Assembly: GCA_030674185.1 (NCBI GenBank)
Contig: JAPXFY010000016.1
Span: 38,828,466-38,892,465, forward strand
DNA length: 64,000 bases
Direction: 5' to 3'
DNA from: Monoplex corrugatus
Lineage: Eukaryota; Mollusca; Gastropoda; Littorinimorpha; Ranellidae
Part shown: in pieces, positions 36,501 to 46,956 of the stretch
How positions within the stretch are numbered: the stretch's first letter is position 1
How the letters are laid out: the number at the start of each line of letters is the position of its first letter
Position numbers and translations under genes: made by a program
Notes under the pieces: model-generated
Seen by the model: the letters and a program-made list of their open reading frames with translations, nothing else
Database searches by the model: none
Told to the model about the DNA's origin: nothing

Positions 36501-36647
36501 ACCTCCGCTTATGATCTCATGAAACAACTCGCCATTTCTGGGAAGAAGAGGACTAGAGCCCTTAAAGCGATGGCAGAGGCAGCAGAAAGGAGCTCAAGCT
36601 GGATCTGGGCAAGGAGGAACGAAAAAAGTGAACTTCATAAGGATTAA
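33525..36647 (+). CDS. reverse transcriptase / restriction-like endonuclease polyprotein of RLE LINE (Hero-like)
   Basis: This frame of about 1,040 codons has no internal stop and is the only intact retrotransposon frame here. Its order is N-terminal helical and basic region (1-190), then RT fingers SAPGPNGIPYLLYKK (about 250-265). The RT catalytic Asp follows in VWLDLANAYGSVPH (D382), then AMGCAISPILFVLAME (about 440-455). The catalytic box is FMDD (482-485), unlike the YADD of the RTE copies. Next come the thumb, then a CCHC knuckle CPLC-x7-H-x4-C starting at residue 819. The restriction-like endonuclease has RPDI (D929) and IELTVPYE (E944) plus a downstream K-x2-KY, the PD-(D/E)xK pattern. 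It begins at the left insertion border on GTG, so the native N-terminus, probably with zinc fingers, is missing. Domain order and motifs fit the Hero clade; other RLE clades are not excluded. Confidence 0.85.
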   Translation: MIAGETLDDQGQELNHSAKDIHADGSDADFAQALNAKRGKLNLPPAGAKEQWEKLDEELVLKLNALIGNSTLEHKLDTYGDIIYSICRDTYGVKQPKTKTPPQKSRRQQQMESIRREKRKLKKRMKTASEFEKQGLLELWKDLKAKHNALSKVESARRRKSKKKKTQDRFFKDPFDFSRKLFEQPKSGTLTVGKETLEQHLRETYSDSQREAPLEIQNLVWPAAPEGKFNNKPPTLDEVKNVVKKARAKSAPGPNGIPYLLYKKCPKVLEWLHKMIRSAWRNQKISDQWMRAEGVYIPKEQNSSSINQFRPISLLNVEGKIFFSVMAARLTKYLTENKYLDMSVQKGGIPGMPGCLEHATLIWDAIQKARTEKRNIDVVWLDLANAYGSVPHDMIQLALEMYHIPENIRTMLRKYFQGFSMRFSTKEYTTDWIDLEVGIAMGCAISPILFVLAMEVILKAAMKSSGPVNLGDGYQMPPLKAFMDDTTVLSTDEEETHQILKQLDELVASSRMRFKPKKSRSLSLRKGKVADSVKFMVANQAIPTVTEEPVKSLGRWYDDSLKDTQRGCETKQTAEEGLKKIDNCGLPGKYKVWCLQFMLIPKLLWPLLIYDICTSTVEAMEAKINKYTRKWLGVPPGLTDVAFYCRQAMLKLPLKSIVEEYKVGKARLLSMLEESEDNIVRSVHPKLRTGRKWKVQEAVNNARRNLSIKEIIGHTQTNRQGLGATKMQWWSKAKGKEKRDMIIQELKEEEDVKRVQKAVQQGQQGQWTTWDSALQRSLSWNDMWHMAPLRISFLLRSVYDLLPSNANLVKWGKADDPTCPLCQKKQTVEHVLSSCKVALAQGRYTWRHNQVLKVITDVVSEKTMTPNAPIAMTTFYKAGGKQVWPESAMTTSTLPKGLLDGAVDWECTADLPEWRNYPDVISKTGMRPDIALHSDSSKQVILIELTVPYESRMEEAHIYKTEKYAGLASTLKKAGLRVKIFAIEVGARGFVGTSAYDLMKQLAISGKKRTRALKAMAEAAERSSSWIWARRNEKSELHKD

Positions 36648-36667
36648 ATTCCCTACAGATGATGTGT

Positions 36668-36750
36668 GCCCCGTTAGCACATTGGTAAAACCGCGTACCG
36701 CAGTTCTGAAGCGCAGAATCGCCCAGGTTCGATCCCCGGCGTGGGAAAAA
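36668..36750 (+). other. tRNA-like segment in the 3' UTR of the RLE LINE
   Basis: Starting 20 bases after the stop codon, the sequence has an A-box-like TTAGCACATTGGTA and a B-box-like GGTTCGATCC at the proper order and spacing for a tRNA-derived sequence. The T-arm-like CCAGG-TTCGATC-CCCGG pairs at 4 of 5 positions. A GTTCT/AGAAT stem with a 7-base loop lies between. The D arm and acceptor stem do not pair well, so a functional tRNA is not supported. An A-run follows (36747-36755). Confidence 0.6.
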
Positions 36751-36964
36751 AAAATAGACAACAGCAGAAGGGCATCCAGGAGTCATGACCTGGATGTGGC
36801 CCGGCCCCCCGAGAGTGTAAGGAATTCAGGGCCGAAACACTTGTCTAAAGGGGGTTACTTCTCTGAAGACCTTCTGTTGTCTAGCTCTCCCTAGAGTTTC
36901 TTTCTACCTGTGCACTTTTAAAACAGCTGACTTCAACAAGTCTCCATCGGCTACATTACCTAGG

Positions 36965-37449
36965 TGTGATAGGGCTTCACCATAGATGTGGATAGGGATA
37001 CAGCGACCTGGCTCTGTCACACTGTGATGTGATCATAGACATGGATAGGAAAACAGGCAACTAGCTCTGTCCTACTCAGTGATATGATCATAAACATGGA
37101 TAGGGAGACAGGAGACCAATTCTGTCACACTCTGTGGTATGATCATAGACACGAATAGAATGACACGCAACTGGCCAACTCACACTAAGTGACAATAATA
37201 ATAGACTTCAATAGGGAGACAGGGAACTAGCTCTATCACAATCAGTGATATGATCATAGAAATGGATAGGGAGACAGGGAACTGGCTCTATCACAATCAG
37301 TGATATGATAATAGACATGGATAGAGAGACAGACAAGTAGCTCGGTCACACTCTGTGATATGATCATAGACATGATAGAAAGACAGGCAACTAGATCTGT
37401 AGCACTTTGTGATACTATCATAGACATGGACAGAAAGACAGGCAACTAG
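36965..37449. repeat. 55-bp tandem repeat (gene B, left part)
   Basis: About nine units of the same 55-mer as at 3770-4160 (GACAGGCAACTAGCTCTGTC plus ACTCTGTGATATGATCATAG). It grades into the 44-bp array. Confidence 0.88.
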
Positions 37450-39478
37450 CTCCGTGATGTAATCATAAACATGGATGATAGACAGGCAACTAGCTCCGTG
37501 ATGTAATCATAAACATGGATGATAGACAGGCAACTAGCTCCGTGATGTAATCATAAACATGGATGATAGACAGGCAACTTGCTCCGTGATGTAATCATAA
37601 ACATGGATGATAGACAGGCAACTAGCTCCGTAATGTAATCATAAACATGGATTATAGACAGGCAACTAGTTCCGTGATGTAATCATAAACATGGATAATA
37701 GACAGGCAACTTGCTCCGTGATGTAATCATAAACATGGATGATAGACAGGCAACTTGCTCCGTGATGTAATCATAAACATGGATGATAGACGGGCAACTA
37801 GCTCCGTGATGTAATCATAAACATGGATGATAGACAGGCAACTTGCTCCGTGATGTAATCATAAACATGGATGATAGACGGGCAACTAGCTCCGTGATGT
37901 AATCATAAACATGGATGATAGACGGGCAACTTGCTCCGTGATGTAATCATAAACATGGATGATAGACAGGCAACTTGCTCCGTGATGTAATCATAAACAT
38001 GGATGATAGACAGGCAACTTGCTCCGTGATGTAATCATAAACATGGATGATAGACAGGCAACTTGCTCTGTGATGTAATCATAAACATGGATGATAGACA
38101 GGCAACTTGCTCCGTGATGTAATCATAAACATGGATGATAGACAGGCAACTAGCTCCGTGATGTAATCATAAACATGGATGATAGACGGGCAACTAGCTC
38201 CGTGATGTAATCATAAACATGGATGATAGACGGGCAACTAGCTCCGTGATGTAATCATAAACATGGATGATAGACGGGCAACTAGCTCCGTGATGTAATC
38301 ATAAACATGGATGATAGACAGGCAACTTGCTCCGTGATGTAATCATAAACATGGATGACAGACAGGCAACTTGCTCCGTGATGTAATCATAAACATGGAT
38401 GATAGACGGGCAACTAGCTCCGTGATGTAATCATAAACATGGATGATAGACGGGCAACTAGCTCCGTGATGTAATCATAAACATGGATGATAGACGGGCA
38501 ACTTGCTCCGTGATGTAATCATAAACATGGATGATAGACAGGCAACTAGTTCCGTGATGTAATCATAAACATGGATGATAGACAGGCAACTAGCTCCGTG
38601 ATGTAATCATAAACATGGATGATAGACAGGCAACTTGCTCCGTGATGTAATCATAAACATGGATGATAGACGGGCAACTAGCTCCGTGATGTAATCATAA
38701 ACATGGGTGATAGACGGGCAACTTGCTCCGTGATGTAATCATAAACATGGATGATAGACAGGCAACTAGTTCCGTGATGTAATCATAAACATGGATGATA
38801 GACAGGCAACTTGCTCCGTGATGTAATCATAAACATGGATGATAGACAGGCAACTAGCCCCGTGATGTAATCATAAACATGGATGATAGACAGGCAACTA
38901 GCTCCGTGATGTAATCATAAACATGGATGATAGACAAGCAACTTGCTCCGTGATGTAATCATAAACATGGATGATAGACGGGCAACTTGCTCCGTGATGT
39001 AATCATAAACATGGATGATAGACGGGCAACTAGCTCCGTGATGTAATCATAAACATGGATGATAGACGGGCAACTTGCTCCGTGATGTAATCATAAACAT
39101 GGATGATAGACAGGCAACTAGTTCCGTGATGTAATCATAAACATGGATGATAGACAGGCAACTAGCCCCGTGATGTAATCATAAACATGGATGATAGACA
39201 GGCAACTAGCTCCGTGATGTAATCATAAACATGGATGATAGACGGGCAACTTGCTCCGTGATGTAATCATAAACATGGATGATAGACGGGCAACTAGCTC
39301 CGTGATGTAATCATAAACATGGATGATAGACGGGCAACTTGCTCCGTGATGTAATCATAAACATGGATGATAGACGGGCAACTAGCTCCGTGATGTAATC
39401 ATAAACATGGATGATAGACGGGCAACTTGCTCCGTGATGTAATCATAAACATGGATGATAGACAGGCAACTTGCTCTG
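37450..39478. repeat. 44-bp satellite, about 46 near-identical copies, in intron 2 of gene B
   Basis: The unit is GATGTAATCATAAACATGGA, TGATAGACAGGCAACTTGCT, CCGT. It equals the 55-mer minus about 11 bases (TCACACTCTG lost), so it arose from the neighbouring repeat. Variation is mainly at two sites (ACAGG/ACGGG and CTTGC/CTAGC). Block A has no such array. Confidence 0.95.
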
Positions 39479-39855
39479 TCACACTCTGATATGATTATAG
39501 ACATGATATAGAAACAGGCAACTAGCTCTGTCACACAGTGTGATATAATCATAGACATGATAGGAAGAAAAGACATCTACTTCCATCGCACTCTGTGATA
39601 TGATCATAGACATGATAGGGAGACAGGCAACTAGCTCTGTCACACAGTGTGATATGATCATAGACATGATAGGGAGACAGGCAACTAGCTCTGTCACACA
39701 ATGTGATATGATCATAGACATGATAGGGAGACAGGCAACTAGCTCTGTCACACAGTGTGATATGATCATAGAAATGATAGGGAGACAGGACACTAGCTCT
39801 GTCACACAGTGTGATATGATCATAGACATGATAGGGAGACAGGACACTATCTCCA
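39479..39855. repeat. 55-bp tandem repeat (gene B, right part)
   Basis: Six to seven units with ATGATAGGGAGACAGGCAAC and TCTGTCACACAGTGTGATAT. Repeated at 43390-43766 as part of the 2.75-kb duplicate. Frames through it (MIGRQATSSVTQCDMIID) are by-products. Confidence 0.9.
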
Positions 39856-40090
39856 TCGGATTCTGTGATGTGACCGTCTCACAATGCGCAGGGCTCGGGA
39901 GCATACACTTGCTGTGTCATTCAGCTAACTTCCGTTCAGTAATGTTGTGAAATGTTTACTGTTACAGAAACAGAAGATTGTAATCAGGTAATGGAATTAC
40001 TCACAAAAAATGCTTAAGAGTGGGACAGAAAAGGAAAGAGATTTGAGAATAGTTGGCACTTTGACATGTTATAGAAATAGAAGCAAACTA
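39856..40090. other. unique intron sequence within the 2.75-kb segment
   Basis: No exon, RNA gene or repeat is recognised between the 55-mers and the 68-bp repeat. Confidence 0.5.
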
Positions 40091-42005
40091 TGGCCACATG
40101 AATACAATAATATTTATGAAGCAGCAATCTTTGACTTGTCTCAACGTATAACAAACTATCATCATCATCATCATCATCAGGCGCCTTGCCACATGGCGTT
40201 GGCAATCATGGACCTCCATCTGTCTCTATCTCTTGTTGCCCCAAGCATCTCCTCCACCCTCCTCGTCTTCAGCCACTCCGCAAGTCTGTCTAGCATTTTC
40301 TCCCTGGGTCTACCTGGTGCTCTCTTTCCCTCCAGCTTTCCTGTTGTGACCAGGTGCTCCAAATCCCCCTTCCTCATAAAATGGCCTATAAATGTTGCTT
40401 GTCTTTTCCTAATCTTCATTATGAGTGATCTACTGTCCATGGAACTCTCAACATTCTTCTTAGAAACCATATCTCGGCTGCCTCAATCTTGCTCTGGCTT
40501 TGCTTGTTGACTGTCCACGCCTCACATCTGTACAACAGTATTGGTTCTGTATAACATTCAAGGACTCTCTTCCTCATGTTAATTGATAGGCATTTGTTGG
40601 TAAGAATGCTTGTCATCTTCTTGAATGCTGTTTTGGCTTGGCCGATTCTGCCGGCTATTTCCGATGTGCATCTGCCGTCTGATGAAATGACCGTTTCCGG
40701 GTATTTGAACTTATTAACCTGTGTCAAGGTTGTGCCATTTGCCGTTATTTTGCATGAGGGGATTTCATGTTTTTTACTGATCACCATGACTTCAGTCTTC
40801 CTGCTGTTTAGTTCCAACCCCTTACCTTTGCTTTCTATTTCTAGTATATTCACAAGGTTTTGCAGGTCCCTTTCATTTTCTGCAATTAGCACGGTGTTAT
40901 CTGCGAATGTTTTTATCATTTTCCCTCCAACCTTTAATCCAGGGTCTTCCTCTAGGTTTCTCATGATGTTTTTGCTGTAAAGTGAAAACAGATCTGGTGA
41001 CAAAACACAACCCTGTCTGACTCCTCTTTTGATGTTTTGAAAAGAGCTTATATTGTTTTCTATTCTCATTGCAGCGGTTTGTTCCCAATACATATTCCTG
41101 ATTATTCGTAGATCTTTTCCATCAACATTGAGTCTCTCCAGTTGGTTGATCAATTCTTCATGTCGTACCCGATCGAAAGCCTTGGTGTAGTCAACAAAGC
41201 ATAAATACAAATCCTTATTCATCTCAATTGACCTCTCTATGATAGTTCTTAGATGTATATGGCATTAATAGTTCCTTTCCCCTCCACAAATCCACACTGT
41301 TCTTCTGCTATTTCTCTTTTGATTCTATTCCTTGTCCTCATCATGATTATTCTTAACAGGATTTTTGTTACATGACTCATCAAACTGATTGTGCGATGGA
41401 GTTCGCATTCTATAGCCCCTGTCTTCTTTGGAAGTGCAATGAAAATTGATTTTGACATATCTTTAGGGATTTTTCCAGTGTCGTAAATTTCATTTAGGAG
41501 GACATATTTTTTCTATGCCAAATTCCTCCAGGGCTTCAATCATCTCTGTAGTAATGTTGTCTGGTCCTGGGGCTTTTCCTGGTTTCATCTTTTTCAGTGC
41601 TGCTCTAACTTCATCTTTCATTATGGGTGGTCCTTCAAAGTTCTTTTTTATAATGTGTTCTTCGTTTCTGTCATCCTCAAAACGGCCTTTAATGTACTCT
41701 TCCCATCTGTCCAGTATTTTGTCTTTTTCCATGATAAGTGTGCCATCTTTCGATTTTAAGCAACCAGTTGATGTGCATGTATTTTTCCTGTGGACAATTT
41801 CTTCAGTTCGTCTGTACATACCCTGAGGATCCATTTTGTGTCGTTTTTCTATTTCTTTGCATTTTGTGTTCCGCCACATAAATACAGTAATATTTATGAA
41901 TCAACAATCTTTGACTTGTCTCAACGTATAGCAAACCATGGCCACATAAATACAGTAATATTTATGAAGCAACAATCTTTGACTTGTCTCAACGTATAGC
42001 AAACC
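40091..42005. repeat. 68-bp tandem repeat split by a LINE
   Basis: The unit (CCACATAAATACAGTAATAT, TTATGAAGCAACAATCTTTG, ACTTGTCTCAACGTATAGCA) occurs once left of the LINE (40091-40157). It occurs two to three times right of it (41873-42070, last copy degraded). The LINE inserted inside this small array. Confidence 0.8.
40158..41880 (-). mobile_element. RTE-like LINE in the 68-bp repeat, copy 1
   Basis: Read right to left it has a linker and RT finger region (PGKAPGPDNITTEMI, about 41540-41590) and IALPKKTGAIECELHRTISL. AEEQCGFVEGKGT follows, then DYTKAFDRVRHEELINQLER (about 41140-41200), GVRQGCVLSPDLFSLYS, a mutated catalytic box FADN (about 40895-40906) and WFLRRMLRVPW. The basic tail RAPGRPREKMLDRLAEW ends in ATC repeats (40158-40178), the complement of a GATGAT tail. 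There is no endonuclease domain, so it is 5'-truncated. Frame breaks lie near 41480, 41240 and 40440. Confidence 0.88.
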
Positions 42006-42153
42006 TTGGCCACATAAATACAGTATCATTTATCTAGCAGCAGTCGTTGACTTGTCACAACGTTCTATCACGGTATAAAGATCTGACACGTTGGACAGAC
42101 GTAGATTATGAGTTGGCTGATAGCCAATTTATGTCACTATTTATACTATGGCA

Positions 42154-43316
42154 AAAAAGTCGTGATGTTCATAAAATGGATGATGACAGGCAACTTGCTC
42201 CGGATTAATCTAAACATGGATGATGAAGGAATAGTCCGTAATGTAAACTAAACATGGTTATAGGGAAGGAAAAATTCCCTGATGAATCATAAAAAAGGAT
42301 AATAGACAGGCAACTTGCTCCGTGATTTAAACATAAACTGGATGATGAAGGCACTTGCTCCGTGAGTAATCATAAACATGGATGATAGAGGGGAACTAGT
42401 CGTGATGTAAAAATAAAATGGATGTGACAGGAACTTGCTCCGTGATGTAATATAAACTGGATGATAGAGGGCAAAATAGCTCCTGTATTAATCATAAACA
42501 TGGATGATGCGGGGAAATTGCTCCGTTGTAATCATAAAATGGATGATAGACAGGCAACTTGCTCCGTGATGAAACATAAAAATGGAGTAGACAGGCAACT
42601 TTTCCGTGATGTAACATAAACAGGGGTGATAGACGGCAACTTTCTCTGTGATGTTTAACATAAAATGGAGATTGACAGGGAACTTGCTCCCTGATTAATC
42701 ATAAACATGGATGATAGACAGGCAACTGCTCCGTGATTAATCAAAACATGGATGATAGACGGGCAACTAGTCTGATGTAATCATAACATGGATGATAGAG
42801 GGGAACTGCTCCGTGAGTAATCAAAACATGGATGATAGAGGGAACTAGCTCCGTGATGTAATCTAAACATGGATGTAGACAGGCAACTTGTCCGTGATGT
42901 AATCAAAACATGGTGACAGACGGCAAAATTGCCCGTGATGTAATCAAAAATGGATGATAGAGGGAACTAGCTCCGTTTATGTAATCATAAAATGGATATA
43001 GACGGGCAACAGCTCGTGTGTAATATAAACAGGAGATAGACGGGCAATTGCTCGTGATGTAATATTTAAAAATGGATGATAAAAGGGAACTGTTCCCTGA
43101 TGTAATCATAAAACATGGTGATGACAGGCAACTGTCCCTGATGTAATCATAAACTGGAGATAAAAGGCAATTGCTCCGTGATGTAATCATAAACTGGATA
43201 TGACGGGCAAAATAGCTCCGTGATGTAATCATAAAATGGGTGATAGAGGGCAAAATTGCTCCGGATGTAATCAAAACAGGGGTGATGAAGGCAATAGTTC
43301 CCTATGTAATCAAAAA
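42154..43316. repeat. noisy version of the 44-bp satellite
   Basis: The units are recognisable (ATAAACATGGATGATAGAC, CAACTTGCTCCGTGATGTAA) but carry an indel or substitution every 10 bases or so, often single-base losses next to homopolymers. The clean array at 37450-39478 has almost none. This looks like uncorrected long-read sequence rather than an evolved array. Confidence 0.8.
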
Positions 43317-46065
43317 AATGGATGATAGACAGGCAACTTGCTCCGTGATGTAATCATAAACATGGATGATAGACAGGCAACTTGCTCTGTCACACTCTGA
43401 TATGATTATAGACATGATATAGAAACAGGCAACTAGCTCTGTCACACAGTGTGATATAATCATAGACATGATAGGAAGAAAAGACATCTACTTCCATCGC
43501 ACTCTGTGATATGATCATAGACATGATAGGGAGACAGGCAACTAGCTCTGTCACACAGTGTGATATGATCATAGACATGATAGGGAGACAGGCAACTAGC
43601 TCTGTCACACAATGTGATATGATCATAGACATGATAGGGAGACAGGCAACTAGCTCTGTCACACAGTGTGATATGATCATAGAAATGATAGGGAGACAGG
43701 ACACTAGCTCTGTCACACAGTGTGATATGATCATAGACATGATAGGGAGACAGGACACTATCTCCATCGGATTCTGTGATGTGACCGTCTCACAATGCGC
43801 AGGGCTCGGGAGCATACACTTGCTGTGTCATTCAGCTAACTTCCGTTCAGTAATGTTGTGAAATGTTTACTGTTACAGAAACAGAAGATTGTAATCAGGT
43901 AATGGAATTACTCACAAAAAATGCTTAAGAGTGGGACAGAAAAGGAAAGAGATTTGAGAATAGTTGGCACTTTGACATGTTATAGAAATAGAAGCAAACT
44001 ATGGCCACATGAATACAATAATATTTATGAAGCAGCAATCTTTGACTTGTCTCAACGTATAACAAACTATCATCATCATCATCATCATCAGGCGCCTTGC
44101 CACATGGCGTTGGCAATCATGGACCTCCATCTGTCTCTATCTCTTGTTGCCCCAAGCATCTCCTCCACCCTCCTCGTCTTCAGCCACTCCGCAAGTCTGT
44201 CTAGCATTTTCTCCCTGGGTCTACCTGGTGCTCTCTTTCCCTCCAGCTTTCCTGTTGTGACCAGGTGCTCCAAATCCCCCTTCCTCATAAAATGGCCTAT
44301 AAATGTTGCTTGTCTTTTCCTAATCTTCATTATGAGTGATCTACTGTCCATGGAACTCTCAACATTCTTCTTAGAAACCATATCTCGGCTGCCTCAATCT
44401 TGCTCTGGCTTTGCTTGTTGACTGTCCACGCCTCACATCTGTACAACAGTATTGGTTCTGTATAACATTCAAGGACTCTCTTCCTCATGTTAATTGATAG
44501 GCATTTGTTGGTAAGAATGCTTGTCATCTTCTTGAATGCTGTTTTGGCTTGGCCGATTCTGCCGGCTATTTCCGATGTGCATCTGCCGTCTGATGAAATG
44601 ACCGTTTCCGGGTATTTGAACTTATTAACCTGTGTCAAGGTTGTGCCATTTGCCGTTATTTTGCATGAGGGGATTTCATGTTTTTTACTGATCACCATGA
44701 CTTCAGTCTTCCTGCTGTTTAGTTCCAACCCCTTACCTTTGCTTTCTATTTCTAGTATATTCACAAGGTTTTGCAGGTCCCTTTCATTTTCTGCAATTAG
44801 CACGGTGTTATCTGCGAATGTTTTTATCATTTTCCCTCCAACCTTTAATCCAGGGTCTTCCTCTAGGTTTCTCATGATGTTTTTGCTGTAAAGTGAAAAC
44901 AGATCTGGTGACAAAACACAACCCTGTCTGACTCCTCTTTTGATGTTTTGAAAAGAGCTTATATTGTTTTCTATTCTCATTGCAGCGGTTTGTTCCCAAT
45001 ACATATTCCTGATTATTCGTAGATCTTTTCCATCAACATTGAGTCTCTCCAGTTGGTTGATCAATTCTTCATGTCGTACCCGATCGAAAGCCTTGGTGTA
45101 GTCAACAAAGCATAAATACAAATCCTTATTCATCTCAATTGACCTCTCTATGATAGTTCTTAGATGTATATGGCATTAATAGTTCCTTTCCCCTCCACAA
45201 ATCCACACTGTTCTTCTGCTATTTCTCTTTTGATTCTATTCCTTGTCCTCATCATGATTATTCTTAACAGGATTTTTGTTACATGACTCATCAAACTGAT
45301 TGTGCGATGGAGTTCGCATTCTATAGCCCCTGTCTTCTTTGGAAGTGCAATGAAAAATTGATTTTGACATATCTTTAGGGATTTTTCCAGTGTCGTAAAT
45401 TTCATTTAGGAGGACATATTTTTTCTATGCCAAATTCCTCCAGGGCTTCAATCATCTCTGTAGTAATGTTGTCTGGTCCTGGGGCTTTTCCTGGTTTCAT
45501 CTTTTTCAGTGCTGCTCTAACTTCATCTTTCATTATGGGTGGTCCTTCAAAGTTCTTTTTTATAATGTGTTCTTCGTTTCTGTCATCCTCAAAACGGCCT
45601 TTAATGTACTCTTCCCATCTGTCCAGTATTTTGTCTTTTTCCATGATAAGTGTGCCATCTTTCGATTTTAAGCAACCAGTTGATGTGCATGTATTTTTCC
45701 TGTGGACAATTTCTTCAGTTCGTCTGTACATACCCTGAGGATCCATTTTGTGTCGTTTTTCTATTTCTTTGCATTTTGTGTTCCGCCACATAAATACAGT
45801 AATATTTATGAATCAACAATCTTTGACTTGTCTCAACGTATAGCAAACCATGGCCACATAAATACAGTAATATTTATGAAGCAACAATCTTTGACTTGTC
45901 TCAACGTATAGCAAACCTTGGCCACATAAATACAGTATCATTTATCTAGCAGCAGTCGTTGACTTGTCACAACGTTCTATCACGGTATAAAGATCTGACA
46001 CGTTGGACAGACGTAGATTATGAGTTGGCTGATAGCCAATTTATGTCACTATTTATACTATGGCA
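43317..46065. repeat. 2.75-kb segment, copy 2 of the near-perfect direct duplication
   Basis: It repeats 39406-42153 with one visible length difference (an extra A at about 45350). After 46065 the sequence continues with unique intron, while copy 1 continues into the noisy satellite. Confidence 0.95.
44069..45792 (-). mobile_element. RTE-like LINE, copy 2 (duplicate of 40158-41880)
   Basis: This has the same motifs, truncation and frame breaks as 40158-41880, including the FADN box. It is a product of the segment duplication or assembly duplication and not an independent insertion. Confidence 0.88.
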
Positions 46066-46499
46066 TCACCCAATAATCGTTTATTGTATCCTAGTGACCT
46101 GAATAGACACGTCACTCGTAATCTCCATCTCTTTTATGGATGCGACTTGGAAAAGTAGTCATTCCTTTGAGACCTAGTGCTTGAGATACCTGTCTCTGTT
46201 AAAAGCAAGACCAAAAGATCAAGATAGGAACCGCTTTTGGCATCATTCAATCGATGCAAGTTTTTCTGGTTTTGTCATGCCACCAGCCATGACGCACCAT
46301 CCATGACCACCCTTCAGGGCACCCTGGAAAAAGATGATCGCCGATGTCAAGAGAAGAGGAGCTGGGTGGTAAATATAGACTGGATCAACATCACTATGTA
46401 TGAAATCTGAACTGCTTGTTGCTGCTGCTCACGGTCAGAAATGGAGGATCCTGTCTGCTTCTGTATCACGTCATTTCCCTCAACGACAATTTCGGTTTT
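46066..46499. other. unique intron sequence of gene B
   Basis: No gene, RNA or recognised repeat is visible. Confidence 0.5.
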
Positions 46500-46645
46500 G
46501 GTATTAGATGATGATAACAATGACGACGTCGATGATACAGAACACATTAACGACGACGACAACAGCAGCGGTGACGACGACAACAACGATGACGACGACG
46601 ACGATGATGATGACAATGATGATGACGATGATGATGACAATGTTG
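46500..46645. repeat. GAT/GAC trinucleotide repeat
   Basis: GATGAT, GACGAC and AACGAC triplets; the Asp-rich + frame is a by-product. Confidence 0.9.
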
Positions 46646-46956
46646 ATAAGGAGAAGTTTATTGCATGCCATTGCTGACGAATGATAACAGCGAAAGAGCG
46701 TGATGGTGAGGCGACAGTATTGCAGGTTTGTCACCTGCCTCCAGAAAACCTCATTTTCGCGCTCTAAATACTCGTAATTGCGTTCTGAGCTGACTGCAAA
46801 TACTATATGTCAAAAATAAGTTCCTAGAGAAGTTATAAACCTGCGCGTAAACTCTACGTGTTGTTAAGTCTTGAGGTTGTACTTAACATATGGGTTCTGT
46901 ATATTATCGTACATACCCGTATCACGCAAGAAACTGGCCTGGTGGTGTCAGCTTAA
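46646..46956. other. intron sequence, partly shared with gene A
   Basis: From about 46790 it aligns with 4160-4320 in gene A, ending at the MITE insertion point. It contains no gene. Confidence 0.55.

Larger units (their letters stand above)
33522..36907 (+). mobile_element. RLE-type LINE (Hero-like), 5'-truncated, with intact reading frame
   Basis: The borders were read by comparing its flanks with block A. GCGATTACAT ends the left flank at 33521 and C(C/T)TGTKCACTTTTAAAAC resumes at about 36907. Block A has these words joined at about 3693-3722, so it holds the empty site. The 3.39-kb insert has one long reading frame, then a 260-base 3' UTR holding a tRNA-like segment and the word GGGCCGAAACACTTGTCTAAA. 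No clear target-site duplication is seen. The start of the frame at the left border indicates 5' truncation on insertion. Confidence 0.85.
39406..42153. repeat. 2.75-kb segment, copy 1 of a near-perfect direct duplication
   Basis: This matches 43317-46065 base for base on inspection, at an offset of 3911 changing to 3912 after one extra A near 45350. It contains the end of the 44-mer array, 55-mers, a minus-strand RTE-like LINE and a 68-bp repeat. Confidence 0.95.

Noticed and set aside
33485..36527. Several minus-strand frames of 70-195 codons opposite the RLE LINE
   Set aside because: Shadows of the real plus-strand frame; no recognisable motifs.
36668..36750. Functional tRNA gene
   Set aside because: Boxes are present but the acceptor and D stems do not pair and the region between the arms is too long; kept as a tRNA-like segment only.
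37450..39478. CRISPR-like array with 44-bp repeats
   Set aside because: Units are directly joined with no variable spacers, there are no cas genes, and the context is eukaryotic.
44069..45792. Independent second insertion of an RTE-like LINE
   Set aside because: Flanks and lesions are identical to 40158-41880, so it is a copy of the same insertion event by duplication or assembly.
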